Source of the DNA: Nanobdellota archaeon
Lineage (GTDB): Archaea; Nanobdellota; Nanobdellia; Pacearchaeales; GW2011-AR1
Length of the DNA stretch: 60,224 nt
Assembly (NCBI GenBank): GCA_024654505.1
Contig: JANLHN010000013.1
Coordinates: forward strand, 1-60,224
Direction of reading: 5' to 3'
The position numbers and the translations under genes are program-made. The notes beneath the pieces were generated by a model. It was given only the letters and a program-made list of their open reading frames with translations. It did no database searches and was not told the origin of the DNA. Shown one piece after another: positions 43,155-52,265 of the stretch (position 1 is its first letter; the number at the start of each line of letters is the position of its first letter).

Positions 43155-45769
43155 ACAAGAGAATAAGAGGTATATTGTTTAGTCACAAAGATGAGCTTGT
43201 AGAGGCGGGATTAAAAGATGTACTTCAAACTACCTATGAAGGGCCTCTAGAGTTTAGTGACTGTCTAAACATTTCTAATAAGCTACGTGAAGCGGGTCTC
43301 CACAAGATAGATACCCTCTTCTTACAGGAAATTGTTTCTCAAGATGCATTTAATTATCATGATGTAGCTGAAAAGGGACGCCTTCCGCAAGACGATTTGT
43401 ATAAAGTAAATATGGGTCTAGAAAAATTTGGAGATCCAGACACACTTAAGTTCTTTGGAGGCGGGGGAGATCCTTCTCATAATTATTCATCTGCCTGGGG
43501 GAGACTAGCCGAGTCGTTATCTGCCGAAAAGAGATACGTAGAGGCAATGGGGGCATTGTCGGTTTCAAAAAAAGAATCTAGGGGAGAAAAGAAAGAGGCA
43601 GGTGGTCCCCATATCCCTAAGGATCTTTCCCAATTATTGGGTCCTAATAATCTTCACGGAGACGGTTCCCCGGAAACATCATACATAGTTTTTCACAACA
43701 ATGACCCAGATAGTTTAAGGAGAACAATACAATCTATTGATTCAAATTCTGTAGGACTACAAAAAGAAGTGGTGGTATTGGTAGATAATACTAGGGAAAT
43801 GGACCGATTAAGGAAGGACGCAAAATTAAGAAAGAGAATAATTTCTTTTGAGGATGAATCAAGTATACAAAGGGTAGGAAAAACAGACCATAATGTAAAA
43901 ATTAGGTTGGTCAGAGTAAATGGGGGAGCAAACGAATACTCTGCGTTTAATATAGGGGCAATTAAAGCAGTCTCTTCCAGACCAGAACATGTTTCATTTA
44001 TACGGGGGGGAGATGTTTTGAGAGAAGGAGCATATGCTGAACTAAAAAAAGGATTGGGAGAGGGGAAAGGGATAAGCCTAGGAGAAATAGGTTATGTTGG
44101 AAAAGACCAGCAACAAGTTGTAGATGTTCAAAAAAAATGGAAAGATTATCTAATCGGAAGATTTGGAGGAGATTTATCTGGACAGGGGAGAGGACAAAGT
44201 ATATTTGATATTTCTGGCCACTTAATTAAAAGAAAAAACCTCGAAGAACTATTATCTGATGATCCTTTTGTTTTTAATCCTAGATTAAATAAACACTCTG
44301 CAGAACAAGAATTTTTCCATAGATTCTTAGATAAATACTCGGAGGGAGCCGTTTCATACACCTCAAAAACGGTAGCCGATAGACAAAGAGATATTGATTT
44401 AACATTAGATAAGTCTAAGAAAAATGTCATATTCGTTTCAACAACTCTAGAGAATACCCACGGCGTGCCAGTGGTAATGAATAATGTGGCTAGAAATTTA
44501 GATACAAACGAATTTGGGGTTTTTTATTTAGTGAATGATTTTGACACAAAAAAATGGAGGTTATATGATTCCTCAAGGAAATCTTTTATTGAGGCAGCAA
44601 ATCGGGAAGAACTATTTGAAACAATAAAGTCTCATAACCCTGACTTTTTGAAAGGAATAGATGTTTTGAACACTCATACATGGCATATTTCTGATGAGTT
44701 TAAGCACTTCCATACTCTTGACAGAGAAACAGAGGAACATGATGAAGATCCTATGAAACTAGGAGATTTTTTAGGGAGGTTTTATAATGCAAAAGTTGTT
44801 TTCACAGATCATTCAAACCCTACAGAAGATTTACTGAACATCGACGAGAATTATCGCCTCCCTCGGGGCTTCGAGGCTTTAACTCCTGCTGAAAAAGAAA
44901 GATTCATACAAGGAAATAAAATAAAGGCTATCAAAGGAGACTGGGCAAAAAGATGGGCTTTAACCTCTATGGCAGGTAAAAGACAATTAAGCGAACTAGC
45001 AGACGTTACAGTCAATGTTTCTAACTCTCAATTTAATGAGGGAAAAGAATTAATTCCAGGATATCATGTTCAATCCCAGAAGACAATTTATAACGGGATA
45101 GATTTATTAGATTTTTCAAAAAATAAGGCCGTACGAGAGGCAGTTGATAGAGGTGCAGAAGAAGTTAGAACACGTTATGGTATTGGAAAAGATGATAATG
45201 TAATATTATACGCTGGAAGACTTTCAAGAAGGAAGGGAATCTTTGATCTTGCAAGAGCTTTTGGAGGTATGAAAAGAGGTAATAAAGACAAACTACTTAT
45301 TGTTGGTGATGCTAAAGACGCTGTTAAAGAAAAAATAAAAGGCCTAGCTGGGTCAAATGTAATTTACACTGGGCGAATTGAAGACCGGGGTGAGCTTGCA
45401 ACAATATACCGCGCTGCAGACCTCACTGTACAGCCCACACATGGAGAATGTTTTAATCAAGTAATAGGAGAGTCGATTTCTCAAGGAACCCCCGTAATTG
45501 CTACTGACATCTCAGGTCCTAAAGAAGTATATATCGACAGGGGCTGGGCATATGGAGTTCAAAGAACTTCAGATAACGAAGGGAATGTTAGGAGATTAGC
45601 AGAGAAAATAGGTCAAGTTTTAGAATCAAAATATGCAGAAAGAGAAAAAGTAGAGAAAGTGATAAGACCAAAAATGAGGGAGACATTATCTCTAGATAGG
45701 ATGGTAAACCAATACGCAGATACTTATCGACAGCTTTCGGAACGCACACCTCTTAAAATGGCAGCATAA
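43145..45769 (+). CDS. Two-domain glycosyltransferase (GT2-like plus GT4)
   Basis: 874 residues. Residues about 170-320 have a GT2/GT-A-like pattern (SYIVFHNNDPDSLRRTIQSI, VVVLVDNT). Residues about 430-870 are a GT-B enzyme of family 4: TIYNGIDLLDFSK, ILYAGRLSRRKGIFDLARAF, and HGECFNQVIGESISQGTPVIATDISGPKE with the E-x7-E motif. The first 170 residues are unrecognised. It could add two different sugars to one glycan. Base use is somewhat more G-rich than neighbours. Confidence 0.8.
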   Translation: MDLNKRIRGILFSHKDELVEAGLKDVLQTTYEGPLEFSDCLNISNKLREAGLHKIDTLFLQEIVSQDAFNYHDVAEKGRLPQDDLYKVNMGLEKFGDPDTLKFFGGGGDPSHNYSSAWGRLAESLSAEKRYVEAMGALSVSKKESRGEKKEAGGPHIPKDLSQLLGPNNLHGDGSPETSYIVFHNNDPDSLRRTIQSIDSNSVGLQKEVVVLVDNTREMDRLRKDAKLRKRIISFEDESSIQRVGKTDHNVKIRLVRVNGGANEYSAFNIGAIKAVSSRPEHVSFIRGGDVLREGAYAELKKGLGEGKGISLGEIGYVGKDQQQVVDVQKKWKDYLIGRFGGDLSGQGRGQSIFDISGHLIKRKNLEELLSDDPFVFNPRLNKHSAEQEFFHRFLDKYSEGAVSYTSKTVADRQRDIDLTLDKSKKNVIFVSTTLENTHGVPVVMNNVARNLDTNEFGVFYLVNDFDTKKWRLYDSSRKSFIEAANREELFETIKSHNPDFLKGIDVLNTHTWHISDEFKHFHTLDRETEEHDEDPMKLGDFLGRFYNAKVVFTDHSNPTEDLLNIDENYRLPRGFEALTPAEKERFIQGNKIKAIKGDWAKRWALTSMAGKRQLSELADVTVNVSNSQFNEGKELIPGYHVQSQKTIYNGIDLLDFSKNKAVREAVDRGAEEVRTRYGIGKDDNVILYAGRLSRRKGIFDLARAFGGMKRGNKDKLLIVGDAKDAVKEKIKGLAGSNVIYTGRIEDRGELATIYRAADLTVQPTHGECFNQVIGESISQGTPVIATDISGPKEVYIDRGWAYGVQRTSDNEGNVRRLAEKIGQVLESKYAEREKVEKVIRPKMRETLSLDRMVNQYADTYRQLSERTPLKMAA

Positions 45770-45804
45770 GCAATCTTTTAAAACCCTCTTACCCTATTTT
45801 AACC

Positions 45805-46482
45805 ATGACCCAAACAACGGCCCGAATAAAAAGGGGAAGCAAAAATTATGAAATATTAGTTGACTTAGAAGAAGCTCTCAAATTCAGGAAGGACCCAGAG
45901 AGAGGGAACATTAACACTGTGGTTGTAACAAATGCTATTTTCTATAACTTAAAATCAGGTGAACATGCATCTCAAGAAGATTTAGAATCTGCATTCGGAA
46001 CTAGAGATATTACAGAAGTCGCAGCAAAAATAATTAAGAGTGGAGAAATAGAAAGGACTGTAGAATCGATTAGGGCCGACCAGAATAAGAGATACAAACA
46101 AGTTGTGGAATTCTTATCCAGAAACGCAGTTTCACCAGAGGGAAGACCCTACACGCCGGACAGGATAATGAAAGCCCTTTCAGAAGCCAATGTTAATGTA
46201 AAAAACAAACCAATTGAGTTTCAGGTTGGAGAAATCCTTGACCAGCTATCCAAAATCCTTCCAATAAGAATAGAAAAAAAGAAAGTAAAACTGACAATCC
46301 CTGCCATCCACACCGGCAAAGCATATGGAATAATCAAAGAATTTATGACCGAAGAAAAATGGAAGGAAAACGGCAATCTCGAAGCAATAGTTGAGATGCC
46401 TTCTGGCCTAATCTTCGATTTCTACGACCGCCTCAATAGTGCCACACAAGGTAGTGTAATGAGTGAAGAACTGAAAAAGTGA
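45805..46482 (+). CDS. sbds: Ribosome maturation factor SBDS (Sdo1)
   Basis: 225 residues with three domains: N-terminal FYSH (ARIKRGSKNYEILVDLEEALKFRKD), central helical domain, and C-terminal ferredoxin-like domain (IPAIHTGKAYGIIKEFM). It helps release IF6 from the large subunit. It belongs to the archaeal exosome superoperon and is followed here by a nudix gene and then rrp4-rrp41-rrp42. Confidence 0.94.
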   Translation: MTQTTARIKRGSKNYEILVDLEEALKFRKDPERGNINTVVVTNAIFYNLKSGEHASQEDLESAFGTRDITEVAAKIIKSGEIERTVESIRADQNKRYKQVVEFLSRNAVSPEGRPYTPDRIMKALSEANVNVKNKPIEFQVGEILDQLSKILPIRIEKKKVKLTIPAIHTGKAYGIIKEFMTEEKWKENGNLEAIVEMPSGLIFDFYDRLNSATQGSVMSEELKK

Positions 46483-46524
46483 TTAAAAAGAGAATGTCAT
46501 AAAATTCTCTAATTTATGTAAAAT

Positions 46525-47040
46525 ATGGGCTACAAATTTGAAATTGAACATGAAGACGATATTCTAGACGCCGAATGGATTAATTCTAATAAGGTCCCCA
46601 AACTAATTGGGAGAGTCCATATCCATGCATTCGTTTTTAATAATAAAGGAGAAATTTTACTAGTCCATTTTCCAAATAAAAATATTTGGCAACTACCTGG
46701 AGGAAAATTAGAAGAGGGTGAAACAATAGAAGAGTGTTTGAGGAGGGAAGTCGACGAAGAAGCAGACATAGATATTAAAGAACTAAAATTTTATGGCTAC
46801 CTAAAAGCAAAGGGTAGAAAATCAGGAATTATAGACTATGGATTAAGATATATCACAAAAGTTAAGAAAATAAAAGAACAAACACCAGACCCTTGCGAAA
46901 AGATAATGTTAACGAGAAAATTCGTCAAACCAAACGAATTTATAAAATACACTAAATGGGGAGAAAATGGGGAACTGCAACTAAAAAAGGCCCTTAAGGT
47001 CTTTAAGGATTCTTCCAAAACTCCCCCAAAAACTTTATAA
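46525..47040 (+). CDS. Nudix hydrolase
   Basis: 171 residues. The nudix box reads GGKLEEGETIEECLRREVDEEAD, with the last Gly replaced by Ala or Asp, otherwise intact (REVDEE metal ligands). Substrate is unknown; it may be a nucleotide or RNA cap-like pyrophosphate. Position between SBDS and rrp4 is unusual for this superoperon and suggests insertion. Confidence 0.87.
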   Translation: MGYKFEIEHEDDILDAEWINSNKVPKLIGRVHIHAFVFNNKGEILLVHFPNKNIWQLPGGKLEEGETIEECLRREVDEEADIDIKELKFYGYLKAKGRKSGIIDYGLRYITKVKKIKEQTPDPCEKIMLTRKFVKPNEFIKYTKWGENGELQLKKALKVFKDSSKTPPKTL

Positions 47041-47126
47041 ACCCTTTTTTTGTATCTCCTTTGTACGAGAAGAAAATTGGGCATCAATGGATGTTAAAAG
47101 ATTATAGATTTTCTCGAAAAGAAACA

Positions 47127-47849
47127 ATGAGTAAAGATACAAGACAAATGGTAATTCCTGGAGAAGTAATTATCAAAGGCAATGAATATTTACCTGGCGA
47201 AGGCGCCTATAGGGATGGTGAAGAAGTGGTCGCAGGAAGATACGGAATCGCAAACATCGTTGAGAAACATGTTAGAGTAATTCCTGTTTCTGGAGCATAT
47301 TATCCTAGAAGAGGAAACACTATAATTGGAACAATTGCAGACATCACATTTAATGGATGGCTAATTGACTTTGGTGGAGCACAAAACGCATTCTTACCAG
47401 TAGCAGAAGTTCCAAGATATATTAACCGAAATGAATTAAGAGAATTCTTAGATTTTGGAGAAGCGGTTGTTGTAAAAGTTTGGGATGTAAAATCTAGAGG
47501 GATTGATGCTTCTATGAAAATGAGAGGATTTGGAAAGATTGAGGGTGGAATGATAATAAATGTCAACCCTTACAAAGTTCCAAGAATAATTGGAAAAGAA
47601 GGAAGCATGGTAAAGATGATAAAGGATGCAACTGGTTGTGACATAACTGTTGGACAAAATGGAAAAGTTTGGATTTCTGGAAAATCAATTGATAAAGAAG
47701 TTGCAACAAAAGAAATAGTAGAATTTATAGTAGACAATTCTACAATTGCTGGATTAACTGAAGAAGTAGAAAAGTTCATCAAAAAGAAAGGACTTAGTTT
47801 TAACAAAGTAGAAATAATTGAAGAAAATACTGATGAGGACAAAGAATAA
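47127..47849 (+). CDS. rrp4: Exosome RNA-binding subunit Rrp4
   Basis: 240 residues from the ATG at 47127, where the N-terminus fits the family (MVIPGEVI); in-frame codons at 47091 or 47061 would extend it. S1 domain (IIGTIADITFNGWLIDFG) and KH domain (VPRIIGKEGSMVKMIKDATGC). It caps the Rrp41/42 ring and selects poly(A) RNA. A TATA-like CTTTATAAACC at 47033-47043 starts the unit. The stop overlaps rrp41 by one base. Confidence 0.93.
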   Translation: MSKDTRQMVIPGEVIIKGNEYLPGEGAYRDGEEVVAGRYGIANIVEKHVRVIPVSGAYYPRRGNTIIGTIADITFNGWLIDFGGAQNAFLPVAEVPRYINRNELREFLDFGEAVVVKVWDVKSRGIDASMKMRGFGKIEGGMIINVNPYKVPRIIGKEGSMVKMIKDATGCDITVGQNGKVWISGKSIDKEVATKEIVEFIVDNSTIAGLTEEVEKFIKKKGLSFNKVEIIEENTDEDKE

Positions 47850-48583
47850 TGGCAAAAGAAAAAAGTTTATACCTTAAAAGAAATGATGGAAGAAAATTCG
47901 ATGAAGTTAGACCAATAACCGCGAAAGTTGGAATAGTCCCCTCCGCAGACGGTTCCGCAAGTTTTGAAACTGGAGGAACAAAGGCAATTGCAGTTGTCAG
48001 AGGACCTAGAACTCTTCATCCCCAACACAAACAAGACCCTCGAACAGGAATTCTTAGAGTAAGTTATGGGATGATGCCCTTCTCGGTTACGGATAGAATT
48101 AGGCCAGGACCAAATAGGAGAAGTGAAGAAATCTCAAAGGTGAGCGAATGGGCTTTAAATTCAGTGGTTGACTTATCTGAATTTCCAAACACCGTCGTTG
48201 ATGTTTTTATTCAAATTCCCCAAGCAGACGCTGGAACAAGAGTAGCAGGAATAAATGCTGCAGCAATAGCTTTGGCACATGCAGGAATTCCAATGAAAGA
48301 AATGGTTTCTGCAATTGGCGTCGGAAAGATAGATAAAACGTTGGTTGTAGACCTAGACAAATATGAAGATTCCGATTTCCATGATGGAGAAGGATCAACA
48401 GATATCCCCGTAGTAATCACTTCAAGAACAAAAAAGATTGCACTATTACAATTAGACGGAAAAATTTCAGTTCCAGAACTTAAAGAAGCTATTGAGTTAG
48501 CAAAAAAAACTTGTGAAGAAATATTAAAGGTCCAAATGAAGGCTTTAAAAGAAGCAAACAGATCAGAAGGAAAGAAAAAATGA
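47849..48583 (+). CDS. rrp41: Exosome catalytic subunit Rrp41
   Basis: 244 residues. RNase PH fold with RNDGRKFDEVRPI, the phosphate-binding RxSxGM-type region and the catalytic Asp region near VVDLDKYEDSDF. Rrp41 is the active phosphorolytic subunit of the hexameric ring. Translation is coupled on both sides (TAATG before, ATGA after). Confidence 0.95.
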   Translation: MAKEKSLYLKRNDGRKFDEVRPITAKVGIVPSADGSASFETGGTKAIAVVRGPRTLHPQHKQDPRTGILRVSYGMMPFSVTDRIRPGPNRRSEEISKVSEWALNSVVDLSEFPNTVVDVFIQIPQADAGTRVAGINAAAIALAHAGIPMKEMVSAIGVGKIDKTLVVDLDKYEDSDFHDGEGSTDIPVVITSRTKKIALLQLDGKISVPELKEAIELAKKTCEEILKVQMKALKEANRSEGKKK

Positions 48584-49407
48584 GCGAAACATTAATACCC
48601 AACCTACAGAAAGAAAAGATAATTGAATATTTATCTGAAGGAAAAAGACTAGATGGAAGAAGGGTTGAAGACTATAGGGATATTGAAGTTGAAATGGGAA
48701 TCAGTAAAAATGCTGAGTCTTCAGTAAGAGTAAAAATAGGTAAAACAGAGGTTTTAGCTGGAGTGAAACTAGGAATTGCCGTTCCTTACCCAGACTCACC
48801 AGACGAGGGAACTTTAATGACTTCTGCAGAACTACATCCATTATCTTCTCAAGAATTTGAGATTGGAAAACCAGGAATAGATTCTATAGAAATAGCGAGA
48901 GTAATTGACAGAGGGATAAGAGAAAGTGGATTAATTGATGTTAAAAAATTATGTATTAAAGAAGGAGAAAAAGTATGGCAAGTTTTCTTAGACATTTTCA
49001 CAATAAATGATGATGGAAATCTCTTAGATGTTGCTGGTTTAGCTGGATTAATTGCTATTGGAAACGCAAAAATACCTATTTATAATGAAAAGGAAGGTAA
49101 GATTGATTACGAAACCCCTGCAAAAGACCACCTTCCAATCAACGAAGATGTTGCCTCTTTCAATATGACTTTCCACAAAATAGGTAATTCCATAGTCGCA
49201 GATGTTAGCAAAGAAGAAGAAGCAATTTCAGATTATAGGTTAAGTATTGCCATGGGAGACAATAAAGGAGAACCAAGAATCACTGCAATGCAGAAAGGAA
49301 AATCTGGAGCAATTTCTGCAGAGGATATGGAAAATATCTTAAAGCTCGCTGAAGATAAATGGAAAGAACTATTCCCAAAAATAAAAAAATATGCTTTTGG
49401 AAAATAA
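48580..49407 (+). CDS. rrp42: Exosome subunit Rrp42
   Basis: 275 residues. RNase PH fold with LSEGKRLDGRRVEDYRDIEVE; it lacks the active-site Asp of Rrp41 and serves structurally, binding RNA in the ring. The start overlaps the rrp41 stop; the stop overlaps rpoK by one base (TAATG), fusing the exosome unit to the rpoK-eno-rps2 unit. Confidence 0.94.
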   Translation: MSETLIPNLQKEKIIEYLSEGKRLDGRRVEDYRDIEVEMGISKNAESSVRVKIGKTEVLAGVKLGIAVPYPDSPDEGTLMTSAELHPLSSQEFEIGKPGIDSIEIARVIDRGIRESGLIDVKKLCIKEGEKVWQVFLDIFTINDDGNLLDVAGLAGLIAIGNAKIPIYNEKEGKIDYETPAKDHLPINEDVASFNMTFHKIGNSIVADVSKEEEAISDYRLSIAMGDNKGEPRITAMQKGKSGAISAEDMENILKLAEDKWKELFPKIKKYAFGK

Positions 49408-49808
49408 TGGTTGGAAAAGAAACATTCTCAAAATATGAAAGAGCCAGGATTATTGGAGCCAGAGGACTTCAAATTTCTATGGATGCCCCAATTTTATTAA
49501 AGCTCAAAACCGGTGAACTAGAGGGAGTTAATTATGACCCTTTAAAGATAGCAGAACTTGAATTAGACAGTGGAGTTTTACCCATCTCAGTAAAAAAACC
49601 AATGCCACAAAGAGGTGGAGAAAACCTAAAGAAGATAAAAGTAGAAACAAGCCACGTATCTGATGAAGAAAAAATAAAGGCAGAACAAGAAGGAACAAAA
49701 GAAATCTCAGAGAGTGATATGATGATTGAGCCAGACGAATCCAAAGAGGAAAATGAAGAGATAGAAGAACCGGCTCTAGGTGCTGGTGAAGACGATGGCG
49801 GTGAGTAA
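49407..49808 (+). CDS. rpoK: RNA polymerase subunit K (Rpb6-like) with acidic tail
   Basis: 133 residues from the ATG at 49407. The core (KYERARIIGARGLQISMDAP ... IAELELDSGVLPISVKK) is RpoK/Rpb6, which bridges the clamp of RNA polymerase. Residues about 75-133 are an acidic extension not found in most RpoK proteins. It precedes enolase, the conserved archaeal order. Confidence 0.9.
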   Translation: MVGKETFSKYERARIIGARGLQISMDAPILLKLKTGELEGVNYDPLKIAELELDSGVLPISVKKPMPQRGGENLKKIKVETSHVSDEEKIKAEQEGTKEISESDMMIEPDESKEENEEIEEPALGAGEDDGGE

Positions 49809-49839
49809 GTTTTATTAAGGCGGTTCTATTTCTATAAAT

Positions 49840-51057
49840 ATGTTCATTCAAGAGGTGAATTCTAAGATAATATCTGATTCCCGTAGAGAGAAGACTATCC
49901 AAGTAGAATTAAAGACCTATGAAGGAAAGTTTATTTCTTCCGCACCCTCTGGAAAGTCACGAGGAGAAAACGAAGTAGACCCCTATAATGAAAGAGGGAT
50001 TGAAATAAGTCTAAAAATGTTTCAGTTCTTTTGCAAAAAAATAATTCATAAAAATTTTATAGTAAAAAAAGTAGATGACCTTAAGGAATTGGTCGAAGAA
50101 GTTAAAAGATTTGAAACAGAGTATGGGAGACTTGGGGGGAATGTTACCTATGCTCTAGAAACAGTTTTTTTAAAGGCTGGAGCAGCAGAGAATAATAAGC
50201 AACTCTGGGAACTTATTAATGATGATGCCAACAAAGGACTAAAGCCTCGATTACCCATGCCAATAGGAAATTGTATTGGAGGGGGGCTTCATTCAAAATT
50301 AGTAAAGGGTAAAAGACCTGATTTTCAAGAGTTTTTGTTGATACCTCGAGAAAAAACATTTTCAAGAGCAGTAACTTTGAATATCCGGGCCTATGACCAA
50401 GCCAAAAGATTACTAAAAACCTCAAAAAGAAATGATGAAGGAGCTTGGAGGACAAACAAAACCAATGAAGAAGTTTTAGATATTCTTAGGAAAGTTGCCA
50501 CACAATATAATCTAGAAATTGGGATTGACGTCGCAGCCTCCACCTTTTATGAAAAGGGGTATTATAATTATAAGAATAAAGAACTCATCAGAGATAAAGT
50601 AGACCAGGCAGATTATATGGAAAGACTTGCCAAAAAATTTAATATATTCTATGTTGAAGACCCAATGCAAGAAGAGGATTTTGGGGGATTCAAAGAAGTC
50701 CTAAACGCCATTTCTAAAAACAAAATGAAAACCTTAATCGTTGGAGATGATTTAACAACTACAAATATAAAATATTTAAGGAGAGCCCTAGAATCAAAAG
50801 CAATTAATGCAATCATAATCAAACCAAACCAAATTGGTTCAATGATAGAAGTAAAAAGGGTAGTTGAATTTTGCAAGAAAAATAATCTCCAAATGATATT
50901 CTCCCATCGCTCTGGAGAAACAATGGATGATGCAATCGCAGATTATTGCGTTGGTTTCGGAGGCCATTTTATAAAAACCGGCATCTTCGGCCGTGAGCGA
51001 TTAATCAAACTCAAAAGAGTAATGGATATTGAAAAAAATTTGCTCGGTCGCAAATAA
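49840..51057 (+). CDS. eno: Enolase
   Basis: 405 residues. Metal and catalytic motifs: IGIDVAAS, YVEDPMQEED, GDDLTTTN, KPNQIGSM (catalytic Lys), SHRSGETMDD and IKTGIFGRERLIK. It interconverts 2-phosphoglycerate and phosphoenolpyruvate. The protein is more divergent than typical enolases, but all key residues seen are present. rpoK-eno-rps2 is a conserved archaeal order; two genes are inserted before rps2. Confidence 0.92.
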   Translation: MFIQEVNSKIISDSRREKTIQVELKTYEGKFISSAPSGKSRGENEVDPYNERGIEISLKMFQFFCKKIIHKNFIVKKVDDLKELVEEVKRFETEYGRLGGNVTYALETVFLKAGAAENNKQLWELINDDANKGLKPRLPMPIGNCIGGGLHSKLVKGKRPDFQEFLLIPREKTFSRAVTLNIRAYDQAKRLLKTSKRNDEGAWRTNKTNEEVLDILRKVATQYNLEIGIDVAASTFYEKGYYNYKNKELIRDKVDQADYMERLAKKFNIFYVEDPMQEEDFGGFKEVLNAISKNKMKTLIVGDDLTTTNIKYLRRALESKAINAIIIKPNQIGSMIEVKRVVEFCKKNNLQMIFSHRSGETMDDAIADYCVGFGGHFIKTGIFGRERLIKLKRVMDIEKNLLGRK

Positions 51058-51100
51058 GAAAGTATAACGAACGAGTGAATTTTTTTGAGAAAAGTTTAAA

Positions 51101-51346
51101 ATGAATTTAGAAAAAGAAATTAAAGCAATAAAAGAGAGAAACCAACGTGTTGAGGTAGACAAGGCTTGGGAAACCAGTTGGACTAGAAAAATAATAATTA
51201 CTCTCTTAACATATATTGTAATTGTGATATTCTTCTATTTCGCAGACCTCCCAAAACCATTTACAAGTTCTATAGTCCCTTCAGTAGCATTTTTGTTGTC
51301 TACAATGACACTCTCCTTAATTAAGAATATCTGGTTAAAAAAATGA
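51101..51346 (+). CDS. Small two-helix membrane protein
   Basis: 81 residues: a charged N-terminus (ERNQRVEVDKAWETSWTRK) and two membrane helices with YFADLPKPF between. Similar proteins are common in DPANN archaea and in Patescibacteria but have no known role. Its stop overlaps the start of the flavoprotein gene (ATGA), so the two are expressed together; it might anchor it to the membrane. Confidence 0.75.
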   Translation: MNLEKEIKAIKERNQRVEVDKAWETSWTRKIIITLLTYIVIVIFFYFADLPKPFTSSIVPSVAFLLSTMTLSLIKNIWLKK

Positions 51347-52020
51347 TAAAAGAAATAAAAGTCTCAATATTAGAAAAGAACAAAATTGCTGAAAATACTT
51401 ATGAAGTTAGATTTGCAAGACCTAAGGGCTTCAAATATATTGCAGGGCAATACCTAACCATCAGAGTAGACACGACAATCACCGACGGCAGAGGACCATC
51501 AAGAGCTTTCTCACTTTCTTCATCCCCGACCAACAAAAAATTTATTTCTACCTGTCTAAGACTTCCAAAAAAGGCAAGTGAATTCAAAGAATATCTTTTT
51601 GGAATTCCCCCACAAACAGAAGTTTTTATCAAAGGACCATTTGGAAAATTTAATCTCCCAAGAAAAACTAAAAAAACAATAGTAATGATTGCGGGAGGAG
51701 TAGGAGTTGTTCCATTTATTGGAATGCTTAGATATGCAACTGAAAAGAAAAGTAAACAAAAAATCAAACTTCTCTACACAGATAAAAGCGAAGAAAGAAT
51801 GGCTTACTATGATGTATTAGTAGAATTAGAAGAGGAAAACAAAAACTTTAGTTTTGTAAACAGATTTAAAAGAGTGGACCCAGAATTCATCAAAGAAAAT
51901 TGTGATATCCCCAACTCTTTATTCTATGTTTGTGGCAAGAAAGAATTGGTTGAAAACATCACAAAAATGTTAACGGCCCTCGGAGTGAATGAAGAAGATA
52001 TTGTAATGGAAAAATACTAA
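51343..52020 (+). CDS. FNR-like FAD/NAD(P)H oxidoreductase
   Basis: 225 residues. FAD domain with RAFSLSSSP (RxxS motif) and NAD domain with GGVGVVPFIGML and a C-terminal FYVCGKKELVENI. This is the ferredoxin-NADP reductase-type fold without an attached ferredoxin or heme domain. Electron partner unknown; the tiny membrane protein before it is a candidate. Confidence 0.87.
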   Translation: MIKEIKVSILEKNKIAENTYEVRFARPKGFKYIAGQYLTIRVDTTITDGRGPSRAFSLSSSPTNKKFISTCLRLPKKASEFKEYLFGIPPQTEVFIKGPFGKFNLPRKTKKTIVMIAGGVGVVPFIGMLRYATEKKSKQKIKLLYTDKSEERMAYYDVLVELEEENKNFSFVNRFKRVDPEFIKENCDIPNSLFYVCGKKELVENITKMLTALGVNEEDIVMEKY

Positions 52021-52124
52021 AAGTTTTTTATTCATAATCTCTACACCATATTAATTCCTAGTGGGAGATGCTAGTCGACCCTTACATCAACGAGCAAAGC
52101 TCGACAAGATATCAAACCCTAATC

Positions 52125-52265
52125 TTTAAATACCCTAAATCCTCTCCACTTTTACATATCAGGTGCGGAAGGTCCAAACGACCCGGTAGCAAAAGTAACA
52201 TCAGAGATGTTTCATTGAGAAAATTTCCTCGGAAATTCTCTAAACTCCTGAACCTAAATTATAAT
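52125..52265 (+). promoter_or_regulatory. Promoter and folded leader of rps2
   Basis: A TATA box TTTAAATA (52125-52132) puts the start near 52154-52158. From there to the rps2 ATG the RNA can fold into a closed junction: outer helix TCAGG/CCTGA (52159-52163, 52247-52251), hairpin GGTC/GACC (52171-52174, 52180-52183), hairpin AACATC/GATGTT (52197-52202, 52206-52211), and a long hairpin GAGAA-TTTCC/GGAAA-TTCTC (52217-52240). It could be a binding site for uS2 or a ligand. Confidence 0.55.

Noticed and set aside
52159-52195. Sequence CAGGTGCGGAAGG in the rps2 leader looked like SRP RNA helix 8
   Set aside because: The flanking bases do not form the symmetric loop with an AGCAG strand, and the region is far shorter than an archaeal SRP RNA.
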